From an uncultured Bacteroidales bacterium (lineage in GTDB: Bacteria; Bacteroidota; Bacteroidia; Bacteroidales; UBA932): a DNA stretch of 64,000 bases. Shown in pieces: positions 29,297 to 39,068 of the stretch. How positions within the stretch are numbered: the stretch's first letter is position 1; each line of letters begins with the position of its first letter. The notes under the pieces are model-generated. The model saw only the letters and a program-made list of their open reading frames with translations, did no database searches and was not told the origin of the DNA. The stretch spans positions 1 to 64,000 of the forward strand of contig CALVDQ010000006.1 in assembly GCA_944326325.1 (NCBI GenBank), in the 5' to 3' direction. The position numbers and the translations under genes are program-made.

Positions 29297-32125
29297 ATGA
29301 ACCCGAAAACAATCATAACCGCCGTACTCCCTCTTCTGCTTGGCTTCTGCATCGCAGCACAGGCCCAGGAGAAGGTAGAACTGGAAGGACAGGTGCTTGA
29401 AGCCGGGACGGAGAACCTTCCTCTTGACTATGCCGTAGTAAGCGTCCTTCCGGCAGAGCTGCACACTGTCACGGACGCCGAAGGCAGGTTCCTGTTCCAG
29501 GACCTCCCGGGAGGGGCAAAAATCAGGATTCAGGTACAGTATGTAGGCTATAAGACCATCGATACGCTGGTGACCCTTTCAAGTACAAGGGTCAACCGGT
29601 ATGTATTCAGGATGGAGACCGAGAACTTCTTCATGGATGAAGTCGTGGTCACGGCGAAAGCCAATGAAGCCGGGGAAGCTACGGCGTCGGAAATAAACAG
29701 GCAGGCCATCGACCACCTCCAGGCGTCATCGCTGAAGGACATCATGCAGCTTGTACCCGGAGCCGTGATGAGCAACTCCAACCTGAGCAACCCTAACATG
29801 CTCTCCATAAGGAGTATCGACAACGACCCCCTCAACAGTATGGGAACAGCCCTGATCCTTGACGGGGCGCAACAGTCGAACAATGCCAACCTGCAGATGA
29901 CCTCGGCAACGGCAAACGGCAGCACGAACTCCCCTCTCTACTACCAGGATGCAAGTGCCGGCAACAGTGCGGCCGGCGTGGATACAAGAACCATATCCCT
30001 CGACAATGTCGAATCCGTGGAAGTGATCCGCGGAATTCCGTCCGCCGAGTACGGAGACCTTACCTCCGGTGCGGTGATCGTCAAGTCCAAGGTAGGACAG
30101 ACACCTCTGAACGTGAAATTCAGCGCCAGGCCGGAACAGTATCAGGGCTCGCTTGCAAAAGGTCTCAAGCTTGGTGAAAAAGGCGGCACCCTGAATCTGA
30201 ACGCAGACTTTCTCTATACCATAAAGCGCCCGATAGAGTCATACTGGAACTACCGCCGTCTCACTGCCGGAGGCATCTGGGCCATGCGGTGGAGCGATAA
30301 TTTCGACACCAGGACAAGTCTGAACGTTCACTACGGACTGGACAGGCGCACTGCCAACCCCGACAATGCGGCGAGCCAGCTTCAGGAATCCGGACGCGAC
30401 CTCGGCTTCAAGTTCAACCATACGGGGAATATCAACGTGAACAAAGGATGGCTGAAGTCCATAGAATACGGTGCGACATTCAACTATACAGACAGGCTGT
30501 CCGAGAAATCCGAAATAGCGAGCAGCGCCAGCGGCATATATTCCACGAACATGGTCTCCGGCTCCATCATATCCAACTGGCCGGGACAATCCATCTACGA
30601 CAACGAGGGGAACGAGATCACCAACCTCCTCCCGGGGACGGAAGATGCCTTTCTCGACAACCTGAGCGATACAAGGCTCGTCAAGACCAGCATCTACGGA
30701 AAGGAGATATATGCCAACGCAAGAGTGAAGCTCACCCTCTACAAGGACTGGAACAACGGCATCCGCAACAAGATAATCGCAGGAGCCGACTTCAAGTCCG
30801 ATGGGAATCTCGGCAAGGGCAAGGTCTATGACAACGAGACTGCACCGAGTCCGGGAAACAGCTTCTCGAGCGAAAGGATCCGGCATTACTACGATATCCC
30901 GTTCATGAACCAGTTCAGCCTGTATGCCGAGGATCTGTACAAGCAGACTTTCGGCAGAAACGAATTCGTGCTTTCCGCAGGTGTCAGGTATGACAACATA
31001 AACGGCAAGAATATAGTGGCTCCGCGGGCCAACGCCTCCATAACGTTTTTCGACAGGGTGACTGTCCGCGGCGGATACGGCATCACGGCAAAAGCCCCTT
31101 CCCTCGTGTACCTGTATCCGGAGAACGCGTACTTCGATATGCCGCTCTACTCTTCAGGCTACAAGTCAGACCCGGCGGAAGAGCTCTACATAGTCAAGAC
31201 CAACATCTACTCCGCCGAAAATCCGGACCTGAAGATAGCTACCAACAACAAGGCTGAAGCCGGAGTGGACATAAGGCTGTGGGATGACAGGAGACTCTCG
31301 CTGACTGCATATCTTGAAAAGATGCAGAACGGATACTCACTCATAAGGACCCTCAACACCTTCCATCTTGTAGATCTGCCGCGGTATACCGTCGTAAAGG
31401 AAAATGCCGGGTCCCTGCCGGAACTGAAGCTCGAAGGGACGTACAAGGCATGGCAGAGCTATTATGTCCCGAGCAACACTGCTGTCAGAAACAAGAAGGG
31501 ACTGGAATTCGAGCTCGACCTCGGCAGGTTCGATGCGATAAGGACTTCCTTTAACCTGAGCGGAGCCTGGATGAGGGAAAGCTACAGCGACAACTCGTAC
31601 TCGTTCAGCGAAAACATCCGCCCGGGAGAGAACGGCTCCCTGGACAGGAACATCGGCGTCTACGAACCGAACCGTATTGTAAGCTACAGGGAAAGGCTCG
31701 TGACCACTCTGAGGATCACCCACAATATTCCGAAGATCGGTTTCGTTGTCACCCTTACGAGCCAGCTCACGGCTTTGGACAAGTCCTGGAGCACCTACAG
31801 TACGGATATGTTCACAAAATATATTTCGAGGATCGACGGAAAGGTCTATGACTTCGACCCGGCCATGGCCGATGACGAAGAATTCTACTATCTGTTCGAT
31901 CCTGTCATCCCGGAAAACCGCGAATGGCCGGAAAAAGCCATCCCTACGCTTTTCTTCAACCTCACCCTGACGAAAGAGATAGGAGATGCCATGAGGATAT
32001 CGTTCTTCGCCAACAACATGTTCTATAACAGGCCGATATACAATTCGACCAAAAACAGGAAGACCCTCATAGAACTCGGCAATGACATATTCTTCGGCTT
32101 CGACATCACTTTCAACATCCGATAG
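29297..32125 (+). CDS. TonB-dependent outer-membrane receptor
   Basis: A 942-residue receptor for active uptake across the outer membrane. The signal peptide ends near IAAQAQ. A carboxypeptidase-regulatory-like domain covers about residues 25-105 (GRFLFQDLPGGAKIRIQVQY). The plug domain at about 110-265 has FFMDEVVVTAKAN and VESVEVIRGIPSAEYGDLTS, followed by a beta-barrel to the end (FDITFNIR, aromatic-ended last strand). It is not of SusC type: no SusD gene follows. The neighbouring DUF4876-like lipoprotein and DUF6850-like barrel form a conserved set in Bacteroidetes as far as I recall. The substrate is unknown. Confidence 0.88.
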   Translation: MNPKTIITAVLPLLLGFCIAAQAQEKVELEGQVLEAGTENLPLDYAVVSVLPAELHTVTDAEGRFLFQDLPGGAKIRIQVQYVGYKTIDTLVTLSSTRVNRYVFRMETENFFMDEVVVTAKANEAGEATASEINRQAIDHLQASSLKDIMQLVPGAVMSNSNLSNPNMLSIRSIDNDPLNSMGTALILDGAQQSNNANLQMTSATANGSTNSPLYYQDASAGNSAAGVDTRTISLDNVESVEVIRGIPSAEYGDLTSGAVIVKSKVGQTPLNVKFSARPEQYQGSLAKGLKLGEKGGTLNLNADFLYTIKRPIESYWNYRRLTAGGIWAMRWSDNFDTRTSLNVHYGLDRRTANPDNAASQLQESGRDLGFKFNHTGNINVNKGWLKSIEYGATFNYTDRLSEKSEIASSASGIYSTNMVSGSIISNWPGQSIYDNEGNEITNLLPGTEDAFLDNLSDTRLVKTSIYGKEIYANARVKLTLYKDWNNGIRNKIIAGADFKSDGNLGKGKVYDNETAPSPGNSFSSERIRHYYDIPFMNQFSLYAEDLYKQTFGRNEFVLSAGVRYDNINGKNIVAPRANASITFFDRVTVRGGYGITAKAPSLVYLYPENAYFDMPLYSSGYKSDPAEELYIVKTNIYSAENPDLKIATNNKAEAGVDIRLWDDRRLSLTAYLEKMQNGYSLIRTLNTFHLVDLPRYTVVKENAGSLPELKLEGTYKAWQSYYVPSNTAVRNKKGLEFELDLGRFDAIRTSFNLSGAWMRESYSDNSYSFSENIRPGENGSLDRNIGVYEPNRIVSYRERLVTTLRITHNIPKIGFVVTLTSQLTALDKSWSTYSTDMFTKYISRIDGKVYDFDPAMADDEEFYYLFDPVIPENREWPEKAIPTLFFNLTLTKEIGDAMRISFFANNMFYNRPIYNSTKNRKTLIELGNDIFFGFDITFNIR

Positions 32126-32178
32126 CATCAGGAGGTGCGATATATAAAACAAACGTTAAACTTTTAATTCCCAAAATC

Positions 32179-33411
32179 ATGAAAAAGAATCTGTTAATTT
32201 TGGCGGTGACCGTGCCGGCTGTGCTTTTCAGCTGCACGAAGACTCCCGATTCGACATCGACCGTAACCGCCACTGTCAAGCTTGAAGCAGCAGAAGAAGT
32301 AACCATACCGGATGACGCCGTATTTACAGTGACAGCGACGAATTTCGATACCAAGCAGGAGATCGATGTCCAGGCAGAGGACATGACTGCGGTATTTACC
32401 GGGCTCGTGCCGGGGCGGTACACGTTCATGACAAGTCTCCAGGTTAAGGAAAATGGTGCGACAACCATCTATTCAGGGTCGATAAGCAACACCAATATCC
32501 TGACAGACACCGAGCTCACGATGACAATCGGCGTAACGAAAAGTTCTTCACTGGTAATGAAGGAGTTGTACTACAATGCCAGCAAGACGTCTGCAGGAAA
32601 ACCATACATGAAGGAGCAGTTCTATGAAATCTACAACAACGGCGAAGAAACGGTATATGTGGACGGACTGTGCTTCGGAAATCTCATGCCGGAGAACGCT
32701 ACAGGAAAAGCCAACTATGACTGGGGCTCCCAGTATCCTTTGACCGACTATGTGTTCTTCGGAAGGATAATGCAGGTGCCTGGAACTCCTGGCGTGGACA
32801 AGAACTATCCTCTGAACCCTGGAGAATCAATCATCCTCTGCCAATATGCCACAGACCACACGGTACCGGAACTGAATCCGGACTCGATTGACCTGTCTTC
32901 CGGTGAATTCGAATGGTATGAGCCTACGAACACAAACCAGACCGACCAGCCGGCAATAAACCTGAAGATGGCCTTTCCTATCAACCCGTCTTCTCCATAC
33001 AAGATATGGAATAACACGAGCAACGGTCCGGCTTTAGCCATGTTCTTCCCGGTCGAGGAATTCTCCATTGACAAGATGGCCACGGACAAGAACAACGGAG
33101 TCAGCATAAGCTACCCTATACCGGTATCGATTATCCTGGATGCTGTAGAAGCGATCAAGGACGAGACACAGGTACAGAACAAACGCGTACCTACATCACT
33201 TGACGCAGGATATATATGGGTGACGGACGACAATGGGGAACCGGCTATCCAGGTCGGGAAATCCATTGTCAGGAAAGTCATCGGAAACACTGAAGACGGA
33301 CGTGTCATCCTTCAGGACACCAACAATACTACCGAGGATTTCGAACTCAAGTCCAGGGAAATCCGCCGTTACGGGGCAAAGGTGCCGTCATGGAACACCT
33401 GGGCCAACTGA
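32179..33411 (+). CDS. DUF4876-type surface lipoprotein
   Basis: A 410-residue lipoprotein with signal MKKNLLILAVTVPAVLFSC. An N-terminal beta domain (residues about 30-120; FTVTATNFDTKQEIDVQ, LVPGRYTFMTSLQVKE) is followed by a lamin-tail-like domain (VMKELYYNASKTSAGKPYMK, QFYEIYNNGEETVYVDGLCF). This matches my recollection of the DUF4876 family. It lies between a TonB-dependent receptor and a large barrel, so it probably assists the receptor at the cell surface. Function is unproven. Confidence 0.7.
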   Translation: MKKNLLILAVTVPAVLFSCTKTPDSTSTVTATVKLEAAEEVTIPDDAVFTVTATNFDTKQEIDVQAEDMTAVFTGLVPGRYTFMTSLQVKENGATTIYSGSISNTNILTDTELTMTIGVTKSSSLVMKELYYNASKTSAGKPYMKEQFYEIYNNGEETVYVDGLCFGNLMPENATGKANYDWGSQYPLTDYVFFGRIMQVPGTPGVDKNYPLNPGESIILCQYATDHTVPELNPDSIDLSSGEFEWYEPTNTNQTDQPAINLKMAFPINPSSPYKIWNNTSNGPALAMFFPVEEFSIDKMATDKNNGVSISYPIPVSIILDAVEAIKDETQVQNKRVPTSLDAGYIWVTDDNGEPAIQVGKSIVRKVIGNTEDGRVILQDTNNTTEDFELKSREIRRYGAKVPSWNTWAN

Positions 33412-33454
33412 TCTGCAGCAGGATTTACAACCAACCGTCGAAACGACGCAAGAC

Positions 33455-35020
33455 ATGAACAAGAAGACTCTGACAATATTTGCAGGCATGATGCTTCTGG
33501 CCCGGGCTCTTCCGGGTCAGGGGCAGGATGCCTTTATCCCTACGGAAAAACACGCCGCCGCACTGGAACTGAACCTTATCCAGAGCGTATGGTACAACTC
33601 GGACAACGCTGCCGGAATGACGATAGACACCTTGAAGGACTATAATACAGTGTCCGGGGCATACCGCCACGTTTCCGGCGACTACAAGTCCCTGCAGCGC
33701 GGAGACCGGGAGACATCCGAGACATTCAACACCAACGGTGCACGCCGCATCGGGAAAATTTCCCTGTGGGGTGACTTTACTTTCCGTAATGAATATTGGA
33801 CAGGGACACAGTACAATACGAACAGGTTTTTCCCTTCGCTCGATATGCCGTATTATGTCGCAGACCCGAACAAGGGAGACTGGAACAAACAACTGTATGA
33901 CATGACCGTCAAGGCGGCATTCCCTCTGTTCTGGAATACCCTGGCTCTCGGAGGAAGGATAAACTACACCGCCTACAAGGGGGCGAAACAGATAGACCCG
34001 CGAGGCGTGCCCATCGGCTATGGCATAGAAGTGGAGCCGGCCGTCCTGGTCAGGATAACAGGACACCATGCTCTCGGAGCAACGTTCAGATACCGGAACG
34101 GATTTGAAAGAAATACCTTCAGCAACGTCCAGGGAGGGTCTTCTTCCATTGTATACCTGATGAAAGGGCTCGGGACGTTTTCTTCCGGCGCCGTTTCCGG
34201 GACTAGCGGCATAGGCAATTACTATTATCCGGCCAACACATTCGGCGGAACCCTCCAGTACAGTTATTTCGGGCAGGATTTCAAGATTCTCGCAGAAGGC
34301 GGATACAGTTCAGAGACTGTAGAAGCATTCCAGAATCCTACGATAGCCTACCGTATGGGTACGACGGAGTCATCGGAAATCACGGCCGGACTCCGTATGG
34401 TATGGGGAAAAAAGAACCTGCACAATGTCAGCGCGGATTTTTCCATGACCGACATAAAAGGCATAGAATATCTGCAGGAAAGGACCTCCGGACAGGATGA
34501 AAACGATCCCTATACGATACTTGCAACATTGGACATGAGCCACTACAGCCACACCGAAGCTTCTGCAGCATACGATTTCTTCCTGCGCAGGACATCAGCG
34601 GCTGACTACACCTGGAATTTCGGGATTGACCTCTGCTATATGTCACGCGCCGACCAGTACAACACCCCTCTGTCGGTATTCAACTACCAGAACGCCGAAG
34701 CTGCCCTCCATGCAAAAAGGAATATCGTGATAAAGGGCCGGCACCGCCTTGCCTTTAAGGCTGAAGGAGGCTACAGATACAACCTTTCCGGAGAATACGA
34801 ATATAACGGAGCCGATGCCGGCCACCGGGTCGTTACCGAATTCTACACCTCCGAACACGCTTTCTATTCCGCAAGTTTCGCCCGGATAGGCTGGAGCGCC
34901 GGCTACTCATACTCTTTCCGGAAAAGTTCCCTCTGCCTGGATCTCGAAGGAGACCACATCATGACAGATGACAGCCGTTCGAGGACCTTCCTCGGTGCCT
35001 GCGTGTCATATGTTTTCTAA
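33455..35020 (+). CDS. DUF6850-type outer-membrane beta-barrel protein
   Basis: A 521-residue exported protein. The start at 33455 (MNKKTLTIFAGMMLLARALP) supplies a signal peptide and lies 43 bases after the preceding gene; a longer in-frame reading from 33233 overlaps that gene and is unlikely. The mature part is almost entirely amphipathic beta strand with aromatic girdles (GKISLWGDFTFRNEYWTGTQ, LALGGRINYTAYKGAKQ), ending in FLGACVSYVF, a typical barrel C-terminus. The family assignment (DUF6850) rests on its neighbours and pattern. Its 3' end overlaps the remnant on the opposite strand by 15 bases. Confidence 0.65.
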   Translation: MNKKTLTIFAGMMLLARALPGQGQDAFIPTEKHAAALELNLIQSVWYNSDNAAGMTIDTLKDYNTVSGAYRHVSGDYKSLQRGDRETSETFNTNGARRIGKISLWGDFTFRNEYWTGTQYNTNRFFPSLDMPYYVADPNKGDWNKQLYDMTVKAAFPLFWNTLALGGRINYTAYKGAKQIDPRGVPIGYGIEVEPAVLVRITGHHALGATFRYRNGFERNTFSNVQGGSSSIVYLMKGLGTFSSGAVSGTSGIGNYYYPANTFGGTLQYSYFGQDFKILAEGGYSSETVEAFQNPTIAYRMGTTESSEITAGLRMVWGKKNLHNVSADFSMTDIKGIEYLQERTSGQDENDPYTILATLDMSHYSHTEASAAYDFFLRRTSAADYTWNFGIDLCYMSRADQYNTPLSVFNYQNAEAALHAKRNIVIKGRHRLAFKAEGGYRYNLSGEYEYNGADAGHRVVTEFYTSEHAFYSASFARIGWSAGYSYSFRKSSLCLDLEGDHIMTDDSRSRTFLGACVSYVF

Positions 35021-35373
35021 GGGTTCACGCACTATGGAGCTTCTGTAGATGTGGTATGTCCATTCTGCATACATGGAGCCGGAAGCCTGTACATCCGGGG
35101 CCGCTTTACTTACAGTATAATAAAAGACAGGAGTATCCCAATTCTCAATATGGCCGAAATTGTCCCTGAGCAATGCCGAATTATGATTGCGGGGAAAACC
35201 GGTATCAGACTTCCCGATTCTGTAGACAGGTGTCCAGCTTCCTTTTGACACCATAAAATCGGAAAGATTCATCCAGTCGATTTCCTGTGCCTCCGGAATA
35301 TATGAAGAAAGCTCGAGCTGCCCGTAGATATTCCCGTACATATACTCCTCATCGTTCACTGCCTGCTGCACCT
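35006..35373 (-). pseudogene. Orphan C-terminal gene fragment
   Basis: An open stretch on the minus strand containing [20 protein letters not shown] and SGSMYAEWTYHIYRSSIVRE. It reads like the C-terminus of a larger exported protein and ends LENI with a stop at 35006. It lacks its own start and follows directly on a sulfatase fragment in another frame, so it seems to be the 3' remnant of a gene whose middle was deleted. The parent family was not recognised. Confidence 0.5.
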
Positions 35374-35637
35374 GCCCATGGAGTGCCAGTCTTCCCCGCT
35401 CAACTCCCCTATCCAGTCCGTGACACCGTGCCGCACAGGGTAGAGTCCGGTCTTTATGCTCGCCCGCGACGGGCTGGAAACCTGGCAGGCGGCATAACCG
35501 TCCGTAAAGACTGTGCCGTCCGCCGCGAGCCTGTCTATATTGGGGGGCATACAGCCTGCTGCCCATGAAGCCGCAGTCTGTCCACCCGTAGTCATCCACA
35601 AGTATGACAAGAATGTTGGGCCGGAGGAAGGCTTCAC
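35360..35637 (-). pseudogene. Sulfatase (S1 family) N-terminal remnant, frameshifted
   Basis: Minus-strand sequence encodes the start of a formylglycine sulfatase: [19 protein letters not shown], then after a +1 shift [17 protein letters not shown] and [17 protein letters not shown]. The S-x-P-S-R core would carry the modified residue. The shift falls in a run of six G (35542-35547, C on the coding strand); five would restore the frame. The fragment stops after about 80 residues, where intact members have about 500. No signal peptide precedes it and it abuts the nucleoside hydrolase stop at 35634. Confidence 0.75.
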
Positions 35638-36668
35638 TGGTTCCGAGAGGCAGGAGGGCAGGTAACCAGGGACATGAGCCTGGCCCGGATCTTTTCCTCC
35701 TGCTCCGGGGTCGCGTAAAGGTATCTCCTGTTCCCTTCACCTTCCTTGAAAATCATGGTCCCGCCGTCCGTCACGGTGACGCTCCCCTCCGGTGACAGGG
35801 TGAAGTATCCAGTGGTGTCCTCCTTCTCAACGGCGGCGAGGACCGCAGTCAGGTCCCAGGTCTCCCGGTCATACGGCATCTCGAGGAAACTGCGGTAGGC
35901 CTCCACGGCAGGGTGGCTGCCGGCCCACTGGAAATCGTTCTCTATGCTGGAGGCAGGGTATTTTATCCCGGCCCCGAGCTCGAAAGGCGAGATAACTATC
36001 GGGCCCGGCCATTCGGCAAAGACCTTTGCGGCTGAAGGGATGTCCTTGACTATATTGTATTCGGCAAATGTGGTGTCGGCGACATTGCCTGCCATCACAA
36101 ACAATCCCGCCACTTTCCTGGCGACAAGTTCACGGCCTGTAAGACGGGAATGCCGGTCCGGAGCGGACTCAAGCAGGCGTGCGAGATTGGTGAAGAAACC
36201 CACGGAGACGATGGTCACGGACTTGTTGGCCGCCCTGGAGAGGACCTGCCGGTAGAGGTCCACGGATTCCGGGAGGTCTTCATAGCAGGAACGGGAGCGG
36301 GCAAACAGGGGGCTCCCGTCAGGAGCCTTCATGTCCAGTACCTTCCGCGTATAGTTGAGAGAATCCGGACCGCAGTCCGCCCCGTCACGGATAATCCCGA
36401 CAGGAATGTCCGGGTAGCCGTACCAGGTCCCCATCACATCCAGGAATTCCGGGGCCGCAGGGCCTTCCTTGCTCAACATTATGGCAGCCAAGCTTATCTT
36501 CCCGGCATCCATATATTTGTACAGCATATCGAGGGCAAGGGCATCGTCCACGTCATTGCCCATGTCGGTGTCGAAAATCATTTCCGGTTCCCTGAAGGAA
36601 TTACAGGAGACTATGGCCGCAGCCACAGGCAGGAGCACCGCAAGCGTAAAGGATACAATATGTTTCAT
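35634..36668 (-). CDS. Lipoprotein nucleoside hydrolase (IUNH family)
   Basis: Nucleoside hydrolases split N-ribosyl bonds, giving ribose and a free base. The 344-residue protein has a lipobox signal ([22 protein letters not shown], Cys22). The calcium-binding motif follows at residues 33-42 ([10 protein letters not shown]), with the downstream strand [16 protein letters not shown] and the segment GLFVMAGN. The lipid anchor indicates a periplasmic or surface position instead of the usual cytoplasm. It ends the long operon that starts with ribokinase, which would phosphorylate the released ribose. The stop is followed directly by a decayed sulfatase. Confidence 0.85.
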   Translation of the reverse strand: MKHIVSFTLAVLLPVAAAIVSCNSFREPEMIFDTDMGNDVDDALALDMLYKYMDAGKISLAAIMLSKEGPAAPEFLDVMGTWYGYPDIPVGIIRDGADCGPDSLNYTRKVLDMKAPDGSPLFARSRSCYEDLPESVDLYRQVLSRAANKSVTIVSVGFFTNLARLLESAPDRHSRLTGRELVARKVAGLFVMAGNVADTTFAEYNIVKDIPSAAKVFAEWPGPIVISPFELGAGIKYPASSIENDFQWAGSHPAVEAYRSFLEMPYDRETWDLTAVLAAVEKEDTTGYFTLSPEGSVTVTDGGTMIFKEGEGNRRYLYATPEQEEKIRARLMSLVTCPPASRNQ

Positions 36669-36680
36669 AGACTGAATGAT

Positions 36681-38981
36681 TTACTCAATTACATGGACGG
36701 ATGTCTTCAGAAGGTCCCTGTCATCGGAGGACGGGCCGGCCATGAGGATGAATTCCCCGGGCTCGACCACCGGCTCGAGATTCCTGTCGAGGAAACGGAG
36801 CTTGTCCGGCGTCACAGTGAATTCGACTGTACGGGTCTCCCCCGGTTTCAGGGCCACCCTCGCAAAGTCCTTGAGTTCCTTGACCGGACGGGTCACCTGG
36901 GAGAACCTGTCCCTGACATAAAGCTGCACTATCTCCTCCCCGTCCATACTGCCTTTGTTGGTCACCTTGACGGTAAGTTTCAGGGTTCCGTCCGCCGGGA
37001 TCTCCGTCCTGTCCACCGAAAGCCCGGAATATTCGTATGTATTGTAGGAGAGCCCGTGTCCGAAAGGATAAAGAGGGGTGCTTTCGGTAAGGACGTAAGG
37101 ATGGAAATACTGTGACGGCTTGTGGTTGTAGATCATCTGCACCTGCCCGGCGGAACGGGGGATGGTGACTGCCAGCTTCGCGGACGGGTTCACTTTCCCA
37201 TAAAGGATTTCCGCAACCGCCTGTCCGCCGTACATTCCTGGCTCCCAGGCATTCACCAGGACCGGAAGATGCTCCGCCGCCCACTCTGTCCCGAGGGGAC
37301 GTCCCGACACAAGGACAAGGACTGTAGGCTTGCCGGAGGCGGCGACTTTCCGTATGAGCTCGTCCTGGAGCCCCACCAGGGCGATGTCCGAACGGTCGGT
37401 ATCCTCTCCCGAGGTCCTTTCGTTCCAGCGTCCCCTGTACATGTACTCTCCGGCCACGACAATATTCAGGTCACATCGCCGGGCCTGCGCGGCAGCCTTT
37501 TCCACATTCGCCTCCGACATGTTCCGTGGATCCCAGCCCTGGTCCACGAAGACGAAGTCTGTTCCCGGGGAGACCATGCGCAGGCCCTCGAGTATAGTGA
37601 CGACATTCTCCGGTTTCTGGTCTGCGCTCCAGTCTCCGAGGATGTTATGGTCGTCGGCGTTTATGCCGGTTACAAGCACCCTGCGGTATTTTTCCGGAGA
37701 AAGCGGCAGCAGGCCGTCGTTCTTCAGGAGAACTATGGACTTGCGCGCGGCTTCCAGGGCTGTCTGGCGGTGGGCGTCGCACAGGCGGACATCCATCGTG
37801 GTCTTCTCGTCGGCATAAGGCTGCTCGAAAAGCCCGAGGCGGAACTTCATTTCAAGTATCCTTCGCACGGACTCGTCTATCCGGCGTTCCGGAATCCGGC
37901 CTTCCCTGACAAGCTCGCACACGTACTCATTCCAGTAAACCCCGTGCATGTGCATGTCCATTCCGGCCATGATGCTCTGGAAGAAAGCCTCCTTCAGGTT
38001 CTCCGCCGTCGCATGAAGGTCGTGGAGATGCTCTATGTCCATCCAGTCGCTCACCACGAAGCCCTTGAAGCCCCACTCCCCTCTCGCGACATCCTCCATG
38101 AGCCATCCGTTGCTGTGGCACGGTATCCCGTTCAGTTCATTGTGCGCCGTCATCAGCGACATCGCACCCGCCTTCACCCCGGCCTCGAAAGGAGGGAAGA
38201 ACACCTCCCGGACTGTCCGTTCAGACAGGTCTGCAGGAGAACCGTTAGTACCGTTTGCAGGCTGTCCTCCGCCGACGAAATGCTTGATGCAGGCCAGGAC
38301 GTCATCGGAAGACAGGTCCCCCTGATAGCCTTTCACCGTTGCTTCCCCCATCCTGGACACCAGGTACGGGTCTTCGCCGAATGTTTCTCCGACCCGTCCC
38401 CAGCGCGGGTCGCGGGCCACTTCCACATTGGGGTTGAAGGTCCAGTGCATATTCATAGCCCTCATTTCGGCGGCCGTCTCCCTGGCAATCCGGTACGCCA
38501 GGCCGGTGTCGAAAGAGCAGGCAAGCCCGATATTCGTAGGATAAACCGTATTGTCCGGGGCGTTGGCATTCCCGTGCACGGCATCTATACCGAATATGAC
38601 CGGAATCTGCAGCCGGCTCTGCATCGCGAGTGACTGGAGATAGTTCGCCTCCTCCACGGTCAGCACATGCAGGAAAGAGCCCACAAGACCCTCTTTTGTC
38701 CATTCCGCCACGGAATCGGCATTGAATCCGGGATAGAACGCGTTTGCCGTGTTGTTCCTGAGGTCATCTTCGCTGAGGGAAGCCTCGTTCCTGCGGATAT
38801 GCTCCAGGCCGACGAACTGGTTCATCTGCCCGACCTTCTCCTCGAGGGTCATCCGCCCCAGAAGGTCATCGACACGCCTTCCGACCGGGGCCGACGCGTC
38901 CTTGTAGACAGGTATCCCGTCTCCGCTGCAGGATACCGCAATAGCCAATGTGATGATAATTGATATTCCGTGGATCTTCAT
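36681..38981 (-). CDS. GH3 family beta-glycosidase, lipoprotein
   Basis: A 766-residue exo-acting glycosidase. The start at 38981 gives MKIHGISIIITLAIAVSC with a lipobox; an in-frame start at 39035 would place the signal internally. The first domain has GIDAVHGNANAP and RDPRWGRVGETFGEDPYLVS. The nucleophile is D312 in FVVSDWMDIEHL. The second domain has KSIVLLKNDGLLPL and ADDHNILGDWSADQ. A fibronectin-III-like domain closes the protein (DGEEIVQLYVRD). GH3 members act on beta-glucosides, xylosides or related links; substrate cannot be told here. It lies between the nucleoside hydrolase and the heparinase-like gene in the operon. Confidence 0.93.
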   Translation of the reverse strand: MKIHGISIIITLAIAVSCSGDGIPVYKDASAPVGRRVDDLLGRMTLEEKVGQMNQFVGLEHIRRNEASLSEDDLRNNTANAFYPGFNADSVAEWTKEGLVGSFLHVLTVEEANYLQSLAMQSRLQIPVIFGIDAVHGNANAPDNTVYPTNIGLACSFDTGLAYRIARETAAEMRAMNMHWTFNPNVEVARDPRWGRVGETFGEDPYLVSRMGEATVKGYQGDLSSDDVLACIKHFVGGGQPANGTNGSPADLSERTVREVFFPPFEAGVKAGAMSLMTAHNELNGIPCHSNGWLMEDVARGEWGFKGFVVSDWMDIEHLHDLHATAENLKEAFFQSIMAGMDMHMHGVYWNEYVCELVREGRIPERRIDESVRRILEMKFRLGLFEQPYADEKTTMDVRLCDAHRQTALEAARKSIVLLKNDGLLPLSPEKYRRVLVTGINADDHNILGDWSADQKPENVVTILEGLRMVSPGTDFVFVDQGWDPRNMSEANVEKAAAQARRCDLNIVVAGEYMYRGRWNERTSGEDTDRSDIALVGLQDELIRKVAASGKPTVLVLVSGRPLGTEWAAEHLPVLVNAWEPGMYGGQAVAEILYGKVNPSAKLAVTIPRSAGQVQMIYNHKPSQYFHPYVLTESTPLYPFGHGLSYNTYEYSGLSVDRTEIPADGTLKLTVKVTNKGSMDGEEIVQLYVRDRFSQVTRPVKELKDFARVALKPGETRTVEFTVTPDKLRFLDRNLEPVVEPGEFILMAGPSSDDRDLLKTSVHVIE

Positions 38982-39068
38982 GATAAGTAAATATATTCGC
39001 CTGCAAAAATAGCAACTGTCCTTGAAACCGCACACCGGATCCGGACAGGAGAAAAGAAAGAGGGGATG

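Noticed and set aside
33233..33454. Longer N-terminus for the outer-membrane barrel gene
   Set aside because: It overlaps the 3' end of the DUF4876-type gene and lacks a signal peptide; the ATG at 33455 supplies one.
35542..35547. Phase-variable homopolymer in the sulfatase
   Set aside because: The gene is also truncated downstream, so slippage in the G6 run cannot restore a functional product.
35006..35740. A continuous 244-residue open frame as a real gene
   Set aside because: It joins an arginine-rich antisense stretch, part of a sulfatase, an out-of-frame segment and an unrelated C-terminus. It is better explained as remnants plus overlap with the nucleoside hydrolase gene.
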